From CAYNRA01 sp964399465 (GTDB lineage: Bacteria > Bacteroidota > Bacteroidia > Cytophagales > Spirosomataceae), in NCBI GenBank assembly GCA_964399465.1, contig CAYNRA010000050.1:1-20716 (forward strand): 20,716 bases of DNA. Direction: 5' to 3'. A program made the translations under genes and the position numbers. This document shows positions 15,724 to 20,716 of the stretch, piece after piece; the first letter of the stretch is position 1, and each line of letters begins with the position of its first letter. The notes below the pieces were generated by a model. The model saw only the letters and a list, made by a program, of their open reading frames with translations. It had not been told where the DNA came from and searched no databases.

Positions 15724-16773
15724 ATGGCAGATGCTAACGAAAATAAATTAAAACTTATCCAAGCCACAATGGATAAACTAGACAAAGCATACGGCAAAGG
15801 TACTGTTATGCGTCTAAGTGATACCAAAGTGATGGATATTCCAACAATTTCAACAGGCTCTCTTGGGCTCGATCTTGCGCTTGGAATCAATGGTTTCCCA
15901 AAAGGAAGAATCGTTGAAATTTATGGCCCAGAATCTTCTGGAAAAACAACTATTGCCATGCAAGTTATTGCAGAAGCACAAAAAATGGGAGGCATTGCCG
16001 CATTCGTAGATGCCGAACACGCATTCGATAGAACGTATGCTGAAAACCTAGGAATTGATACAAGTAGCCTCCTGATTTCTCAACCTGATTACGGTGAACA
16101 AGCACTCGAAATCGCCGAACATCTCATTAGCTCAGGAGCGATTGACGTTTGCGTCATTGACTCCGTAGCAGCGCTCGTTCCCAAAGCCGAACTAGAAGGC
16201 GATATGGGAGATAGCAAAATGGGACTTCAAGCAAGATTGATGTCGCAAGCGCTTCGTAAACTGACAGGAACCATCAACAAAACAGGCTGTTGCTGTATTT
16301 TTATCAACCAGTTACGCGATAAAATTGGAGTAATGTTCGGAAGCCCAGAAACAACCACAGGTGGAAATGCCCTGAAGTTTTATTCGTCTGTTCGAATTGA
16401 TATTCGTCGTATCGGACAAATCAAGGACGGCGACCAAATTCTTGGTAATAGAACCCGTGTGAAGGTTGTAAAAAACAAAATGGCACCTCCTTTCAGAGTC
16501 GTTGAGTTTGATATTATGTATGGTCAAGGTGTGTCTAAAGCGGGTGAAATTCTAGATCTAGCCGTGGATTTGAATATCATCAAAAAATCAGGTTCTTGGT
16601 TCTCCTATGGTGAAAACCGCTTGGGTCAAGGTCGTGATACGGTGAAACAAATCATCAAAGATAATCCTGAACTGATGGAAGAGCTTGAAGCAAAAATCAA
16701 GACAACCGTTGCTGGAAATGCTGACGCTTTACTCGATAAAGTTGCTGGAGATCAAGATGGAGTGCTTGATTAA
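15724..16773 (+). CDS. recA: Recombinase RecA
   Basis: 349 residues. It forms ATP-dependent filaments on single-stranded DNA for homologous recombination and for the SOS co-protease function. Walker A is G-P-E-S-S-G-K-T-T at residues 68-76. A-F-V-D-A-E-H-A-F-D follows (the usual form is AEHALD; the Phe variant is a minor change), then the L1 loop region E-G-D-M-G-D-S-x-M-G-L-Q-A-R-L-M-S-Q-A-L-R-K-L and the L2 region I-N-Q-L-R-D-K-I-G-V-M-F-G-S-P-E-T-T-T-G-G-N-A-L-K-F-Y. The C-terminus is short and acidic, as usual. A strong intrinsic terminator follows 20 bases after the stop. No LexA-type box could be recognised upstream. Confidence 0.99.
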   Translation: MADANENKLKLIQATMDKLDKAYGKGTVMRLSDTKVMDIPTISTGSLGLDLALGINGFPKGRIVEIYGPESSGKTTIAMQVIAEAQKMGGIAAFVDAEHAFDRTYAENLGIDTSSLLISQPDYGEQALEIAEHLISSGAIDVCVIDSVAALVPKAELEGDMGDSKMGLQARLMSQALRKLTGTINKTGCCCIFINQLRDKIGVMFGSPETTTGGNALKFYSSVRIDIRRIGQIKDGDQILGNRTRVKVVKNKMAPPFRVVEFDIMYGQGVSKAGEILDLAVDLNIIKKSGSWFSYGENRLGQGRDTVKQIIKDNPELMEELEAKIKTTVAGNADALLDKVAGDQDGVLD

Positions 16774-16793
16774 TCTACGCATACAATAAAATT

Positions 16794-16829
16794 AGCCAGG
16801 TAGTAAAATATTACCTGGCTTTCTTTTTT
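16794..16829 (+). terminator. Intrinsic terminator of recA
   Basis: A 12-bp stem (16794-16805 with 16809-16820, one G-U pair, AGCCAGGTA core) with a 3-base loop is followed directly by a T-rich tract (TTCTTTTTT). It lies 20 bases past the recA stop. Confidence 0.92.
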
Positions 16830-16851
16830 ACCCATTGACAAACAACGTTTT

Positions 16852-17886
16852 ATGTGGAAAAAAATAATTCTTTCTCTCTCTTTCCTATTTCTTCTGGGGC
16901 TATTTATTTACAGAGAAGTCTTACTTTATGGTTTCCGCCAAGCAAACGGACAGTTTCGTATTTTGTGGGAGGCTATTCCTATTGAAGAAAAATTAAACGA
17001 TGCTTCCTTTCCTGACTCGCTCAAGCAAAAAATTCACCTCATTCAAGAAATCAAACAATTTGCAGTTGACTCGCTTGGTTTATCTCCATCCGATAGTTAC
17101 ACTTCTTATTTTGAACAAAATGGAAAACCCATTCTTTGGGTCATTACCGCCTGCCCCACTTATTCATTAGAACCCCAAACATGGAATTTTCCTCTGCTAG
17201 GCACATTTAGTTACAAAGGTTTTTTTGAAGAAAAATTAGCCAATGAAGCGATTGCTTCTCTGCAAAAAGAACAAATGGACACCCGAAAATCAGAAGTTTC
17301 TGCCTGGAGTACACTTGGTTATTTAAACGACCCTATTTTGAGTAGTATGCTGACACGGTCAGAAGCAAGCTTAGCCTCTTTGATTATTCATGAAATGACA
17401 CACGGGACTGTTTTCCGGAAAAATGATTTGGCTTTTAATGAAAATCTTGCTGATTTTATCGGAGATTATGGCGCAGAACGATATTTAGTAGCCAAGTATG
17501 GAGCAGATAATCCATTGTTTAAAGCCTATCAACAGCAACTTATTGACCAAGAGCGATATGCACAGCACATTCAAAGAGGCTCCCGTTTGTTGGATAGTTT
17601 ATATCATGCGGAGGACTTCAAAAAACGAACAGATAGTCAGAAAAAGAAACAGAAAGAAGACTATATCCTGCAAATTGTCCAAACGATAGATACGCTCCAT
17701 ATTGGTGGTATTACACCAAAACGAAAGATAAAACAACTTCCAAATAACGCCTATTTTGCTGCATTTGCTACGTACCAAAGCAAACAAAACGAATTTGAAA
17801 AAGAGTTTAAGGAGAAATTCAAAGGTGATTTTAGGGCATATATGACCTATCTTAAGAACGAATATCCACGACATCGATGGTGGTAA
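16852..17886 (+). CDS. Membrane-anchored zinc aminopeptidase, COG4324 type
   Basis: 344 residues. Residues 4-27 form one membrane segment, likely an N-terminal anchor with the rest in the periplasm. The catalytic motif is H180-E-M-T-H184 in L-I-I-H-E-M-T-H-G-T-V-F, with Glu197 (N-E-N-L-A-D-F) as the third zinc ligand, a gluzincin layout. Upstream, A-N-G-Q near residue 31 and W-N-F-P-x-x-G-x-x-x-Y-K-G-F-F (111-125) match the predicted aminopeptidase family (Pfam Aminopep/COG4324). The C-terminal third is Lys/Glu-rich and helical. It begins only 22 bases after the recA terminator, so its promoter must overlap the terminator, or expression relies on read-through. Substrates are not known. Confidence 0.85.
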   Translation: MWKKIILSLSFLFLLGLFIYREVLLYGFRQANGQFRILWEAIPIEEKLNDASFPDSLKQKIHLIQEIKQFAVDSLGLSPSDSYTSYFEQNGKPILWVITACPTYSLEPQTWNFPLLGTFSYKGFFEEKLANEAIASLQKEQMDTRKSEVSAWSTLGYLNDPILSSMLTRSEASLASLIIHEMTHGTVFRKNDLAFNENLADFIGDYGAERYLVAKYGADNPLFKAYQQQLIDQERYAQHIQRGSRLLDSLYHAEDFKKRTDSQKKKQKEDYILQIVQTIDTLHIGGITPKRKIKQLPNNAYFAAFATYQSKQNEFEKEFKEKFKGDFRAYMTYLKNEYPRHRWW

Positions 17887-17888
17887 TA

Positions 17889-17918
17889 AAAAAAGCAGCC
17901 GATAACAGCTGCTTTTTT
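17889..17918 (+). terminator. Bidirectional terminator between convergent genes
   Basis: An A6-GCAGC / GCTGC-T6 stem of 11 bp with an 8-base loop sits between the aminopeptidase stop (17886) and the stop of the convergent DUF6580-type gene (17947). It has a run of six T on either strand, so it can serve both genes. Confidence 0.9.
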
Positions 17919-17946
17919 CTATTTATAAAAGGAAACTACTTGTCAA

Positions 17947-18552
17947 TCAAGCAACTACAGGAACAGATTCTGACTGTTTCCATTTTGACGGAACAAGTGC
18001 GTAAACACCAAATAAAATAAGTGAATAAGCCACTGTGCCCATCGCAAAATTTTTGGCAAATGGAGCGCCTTGCGCGTATGCTTCAAGCAAACCAACCATG
18101 TCTTTTGATAACACCAAACCTGAAGAAATACTTGTTCCACCGGCTACCCAATAGATAAAATCAAGAACACCCCAATGTACCAGGGTAGCTAAACCACTAC
18201 TTAAAAGAATGCCTCCAACTTTCTGAGAGGAAGCGAAGAAATGTCCAAGAACAATGATAGCGGCAACAACGAGATACGTCCAATAGAAAGAGTCGTACAT
18301 AATTCCATACTGACCTTCAAAAACCCATACATTGATTAAAATATCGGAGAGAATTAAAAAGGAAAATGGCATAATAAACGATTTCCAGCGAAGGCCCAAC
18401 TGTGCTCCAGCAAATAGAGCAAGCGCACCAACCGGAGAGAAGTTCGCTAAATCAGGGGCAAATCGGGCAATAAATACACGAGAAAAGGCAGCAAAGAGGA
18501 GGAATAAACCAATAATTATTACTCGAGGAGTGATGTGTTTAAATAGAAACAT
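17947..18552 (-). CDS. DUF6580-type integral membrane protein (putative transport protein)
   Basis: 201 residues from the ATG at 18552. About six hydrophobic segments are visible (roughly 10-28, 38-52, 58-74, 90-106, 112-130, 165-190). N-F-S-P-V-G-A-L-A-L-F-A-G-A near residue 37 and P-F-S-F-L-I-L-S-D near 62 fit the DUF6580 family, annotated elsewhere as a putative transport protein and resembling ECF substrate-binding components. The substrate is unknown. The longest open frame begins 23 codons earlier (18621), but that extension is polar, unlike the family, and contains a candidate promoter, so I use the internal Met. The gene is convergent with the aminopeptidase gene and divergent from the prolyl oligopeptidase gene. 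Confidence 0.78.
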   Translation of the reverse strand: MFLFKHITPRVIIIGLFLLFAAFSRVFIARFAPDLANFSPVGALALFAGAQLGLRWKSFIMPFSFLILSDILINVWVFEGQYGIMYDSFYWTYLVVAAIIVLGHFFASSQKVGGILLSSGLATLVHWGVLDFIYWVAGGTSISSGLVLSKDMVGLLEAYAQGAPFAKNFAMGTVAYSLILFGVYALVPSKWKQSESVPVVA

Positions 18553-18577
18553 GGAGTAGCTAAAATTATATTTTATA

Positions 18578-18608
18578 CAAAGTAAACCATTATCAAGCAG
18601 ACAATCAA
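18578..18608 (-). promoter_or_regulatory. Candidate promoter of the DUF6580-type gene
   Basis: On the minus strand TTG (18606-18608) is followed after 20 bases by TTACTTTG (18585-18578), one mismatch from TAnnTTTG. This is the Bacteroidota -33/-7 arrangement, about 25 bases upstream of the ATG at 18552. It supports the shorter start. Confidence 0.38.
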
Positions 18609-18781
18609 CACTTAGATACATTAAAAATGTTCAGAGAAAGTAGTACTATTTTTAGAAATTCACTTAATTTCAAGCAAATGTATTGACTTTTTAGTTTAAA
18701 AGAGGTCTCGTTCCCTTTTTTAGTTCCAGAACGTCAGACAAGAACATCACCAACCCAAGTACGGTTAACCCAACTATTGAC

Positions 18782-20716
18782 ATGATTAAAAAACCACATC
18801 TTCTATGGCTATGCATTGGCATGGCGTATTTTGAATCAACAGCACAAATGCCCCTTATGTATCCAACAACTCCCGAAAAACCTGTGGTCGATTCTTACTT
18901 CGGCACATCTGTTTCCGACCCATATCGCTGGCTCGAAGACGACCGTTCTGCAGAGACAACTGCCTGGGTGAAAGCTCAAAACAAAGTTACTTTTGCGTAT
19001 TTGAACCAACTTCCTCAAAAGGAAAAAATCAAAAAACGATTGGAATCTATCTGGAATTACGAACGTATTTCCGCGCCTTTTACAGAAGGAGAATATACCT
19101 ACTTTTACAAAAATAACGGTCTTCAAAATCAATCCGTTTTATACCAAAGAGCAAAAGATGGGACAGAAATTGTCTTTCTAGACCCCAATACATTTGCAGC
19201 AGACGGTAGTACCTCTTTGGCACAAGTGGCGTTCTCAAAAGATGGCTCACTCGTCGCTTACTCTATTTCGGAAGCAGGCAGTGACTGGAATAAAATCATT
19301 GTTTTAGACACCAAAACACGCAAACCTTTGGAAACGCATCTCGTGGATGTGAAGTTTAGTGGCATCGCTTGGGTAGGAAATTCCGGTTTCTATTATTCTA
19401 GCTACGACAAACCAACCGGAAGTGAGTTATCCGCTAAAACAGATCAGCACAAATTGTACTTTCACCGTATTGGTACTGCTCAGAAAGAAGACAAACTCAT
19501 CTTTGGTGCAGAACAAAAACGCCGCTATGTCGGTGGAAATGTTACAGAAGACGAACGTTTTTTGGTCATTTCAGCTGCCAATTCTACCTCTGGAAATGAA
19601 TTGTACATTCAAGACTTATCACAACCAAACTCTCCTATCCTACCTATCGTAACAAATATGGATAGTGATAATTATATACTTGATAATCAGGGAGATAAAT
19701 TATTTATTGTAACAGATTACAAAGCCCCAAATAAGCGCATTGTCACGACTACATTCCAAGCATTAGCGCGTGAAAATTGGGTCGATTTTTTACCCGAAAC
19801 AGAGCATGTATTAGAACCAAGTACTGGAAGCGGTTATATTTTCGCTCATTATATGATTGATGCTATCTCACAGGTAAAACAATATGATTATTCCGGTAAA
19901 TTAATACGAGATATTACTCTTCCTGGTATTGGCTCTGTGAATGGATTTAGTGGAAAGAGAACCCAAAAAGAACTGTATTTTTCTTTCACGAATTACACCA
20001 CAGCTGGAAGCATCTACTCGTTTCAGCCCGTAACAGGCGAACAAAAAGAATTTATCAAACCAAAAATTGACTTTGCCTCGGAGCAATACGAAAGCAAGCA
20101 AGTTTTTTATACTTCCAAAGATGGCACACGTGTTCCTATGATTATCACTTACAAGAAGGGAACAGTCTTGAATGGCAAAAATCCGACGATATTGTATGGT
20201 TACGGTGGATTTAATGTCAGTTTATCTCCTTCGTTCAGTATTCCGAATGCCGTTTGGATGGAAAACGGGGGCGTTTATGCCGTAGCTAATTTACGTGGTG
20301 GCGGTGAGTACGGAAAAAAATGGCACGATGCAGGTACGCAGCGCAAGAAACAAAATGTCTTTGATGACTTCATTGCAGCGGCAGAATTTTTGATTCGGGA
20401 GAAATATACGTCAAAAGACTATCTCGCCATTCGAGGAGGTTCTAACGGAGGTTTGTTGGTTGGAGCAGCCATGACACAGCGACCAGACTTATTCCAAGTT
20501 GCTTTACCAGCAGTTGGTGTTTTAGATATGTTGCGCTACCATACGTTTACGGCGGGTGCAGGTTGGGCGTATGACTACGGAACGGCACAAGATAGCCCAG
20601 AAATGTTTGCCTATCTGAAAGGATACTCGCCTGTTCACAATGTTAAAAAGGGAATTTCTTACCCAGCGACTCTCATCACGACAGGAGATCACGATGACCG
20701 CGTGGTGCCAGCGCAT
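18782..20716 (+). CDS. Secreted prolyl oligopeptidase (S9A), 3' end off the window
   Basis: 645 codons are open from the ATG at 18782 to the last base. The family is about 705 residues in Bacteroidota, so roughly 60 are missing. Residues 1-21 are a signal peptide (cleavage near S-T-A-Q), giving a periplasmic enzyme that cleaves short peptides after proline, as in Elizabethkingia. The N-terminal hallmark Y-P-T-T-P and D-P-Y-R-W-L-E-D is followed by the beta-propeller (about 75-425) and then the alpha/beta-hydrolase domain with Y-G-Y-G-G-F, N-L-R-G-G-G-E-Y-G and the catalytic Ser554 in G-G-S-N-G-G. The catalytic Asp lies in G-D-H-D-D-R-V-V-P (638-639). The catalytic His, in the H-G-A-G-K region of the family, lies past the window edge. 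Confidence 0.93.
   Translation, partial: MIKKPHLLWLCIGMAYFESTAQMPLMYPTTPEKPVVDSYFGTSVSDPYRWLEDDRSAETTAWVKAQNKVTFAYLNQLPQKEKIKKRLESIWNYERISAPFTEGEYTYFYKNNGLQNQSVLYQRAKDGTEIVFLDPNTFAADGSTSLAQVAFSKDGSLVAYSISEAGSDWNKIIVLDTKTRKPLETHLVDVKFSGIAWVGNSGFYYSSYDKPTGSELSAKTDQHKLYFHRIGTAQKEDKLIFGAEQKRRYVGGNVTEDERFLVISAANSTSGNELYIQDLSQPNSPILPIVTNMDSDNYILDNQGDKLFIVTDYKAPNKRIVTTTFQALARENWVDFLPETEHVLEPSTGSGYIFAHYMIDAISQVKQYDYSGKLIRDITLPGIGSVNGFSGKRTQKELYFSFTNYTTAGSIYSFQPVTGEQKEFIKPKIDFASEQYESKQVFYTSKDGTRVPMIITYKKGTVLNGKNPTILYGYGGFNVSLSPSFSIPNAVWMENGGVYAVANLRGGGEYGKKWHDAGTQRKKQNVFDDFIAAAEFLIREKYTSKDYLAIRGGSNGGLLVGAAMTQRPDLFQVALPAVGVLDMLRYHTFTAGAGWAYDYGTAQDSPEMFAYLKGYSPVHNVKKGISYPATLITTGDHDDRVVPAH

Noticed and set aside
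18553..18621. N-terminal 23-codon extension of the DUF6580-type protein
   Set aside because: The extension is not typical of the family, and the interval contains a candidate -33/-7 promoter; the internal Met at 18552 gives the usual N-terminus.
1..20716. Search for defence islands, CRISPR arrays, toxin-antitoxin pairs, transposases, integrases or att sites
   Set aside because: None of the translated genes carries such domains and no direct-repeat array was seen; the window is mainly core genes and envelope proteins.

Overview
The window looks like a chromosomal segment of a Bacteroidota bacterium, most likely of the Cytophagales/Flavobacteriia type. The evidence is an AT-rich composition, the absence of Shine-Dalgarno sequences before nearly all starts, several TAnnTTTG-type -7 boxes, and typical protein families. 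These families include DUF11/Ig-like surface proteins, a lamin-tail-domain protein with a FlgD-like C-terminus, a secreted S9A prolyl oligopeptidase and an Omp85-like barrel behind a peptidase-MA-like region. No tRNA, rRNA, CRISPR array, insertion sequence, prophage or integrase was seen. Most of the window is ordinary core genome, and I did not find a convincing new multi-gene defence or mobile system.

Left half, almost all on the minus strand. (a) 1-2667 is the N-terminal 889 codons of a large secreted repeat protein with three DUF11-like repeats and Ig-like repeats; it runs off the left edge. A perfect 20-bp hairpin (2862-2909) separates it from the next unit. (b) 7989 down to 2945 is a tight unit: miaA (tRNA dimethylallyltransferase), cmk (cytidylate kinase), a DAO-family FAD oxidoreductase overlapping cmk by 8 nt, and an outer-membrane protein with a degenerate peptidase-MA-like N-terminus and an Omp85-like C-terminus. 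(c) 8095-8832 (plus strand) is a membrane methyltransferase of the isoprenylcysteine/phospholipid type. Its stop codon directly abuts the stop of the convergent lamin-tail protein (8833-10530, minus). (d) 10617-10886 encodes a small lysine/alanine-rich basic protein.

A 452-bp AT-rich intergenic stretch (10887-11338) marks the switch to plus-strand genes.

Right half, mostly plus strand: a SpoU/TrmH-family RNA methyltransferase followed 12 nt later by ligA; dapA (lysine/diaminopimelate pathway) with a candidate promoter and a hairpin behind it; a PAP2-family phosphatase with an altered motif 2; recA with a clear intrinsic terminator; a membrane-anchored COG4324-type zinc aminopeptidase; and a bidirectional terminator shared with a convergent DUF6580-type membrane protein. 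Last comes a secreted prolyl oligopeptidase that runs off the right edge shortly before its catalytic histidine. In function, the window mixes tRNA/rRNA modification (miaA, trmH-like), DNA replication and repair (ligA, recA), nucleotide and cell-wall precursor metabolism (cmk, dapA) and a set of envelope or secreted proteins.
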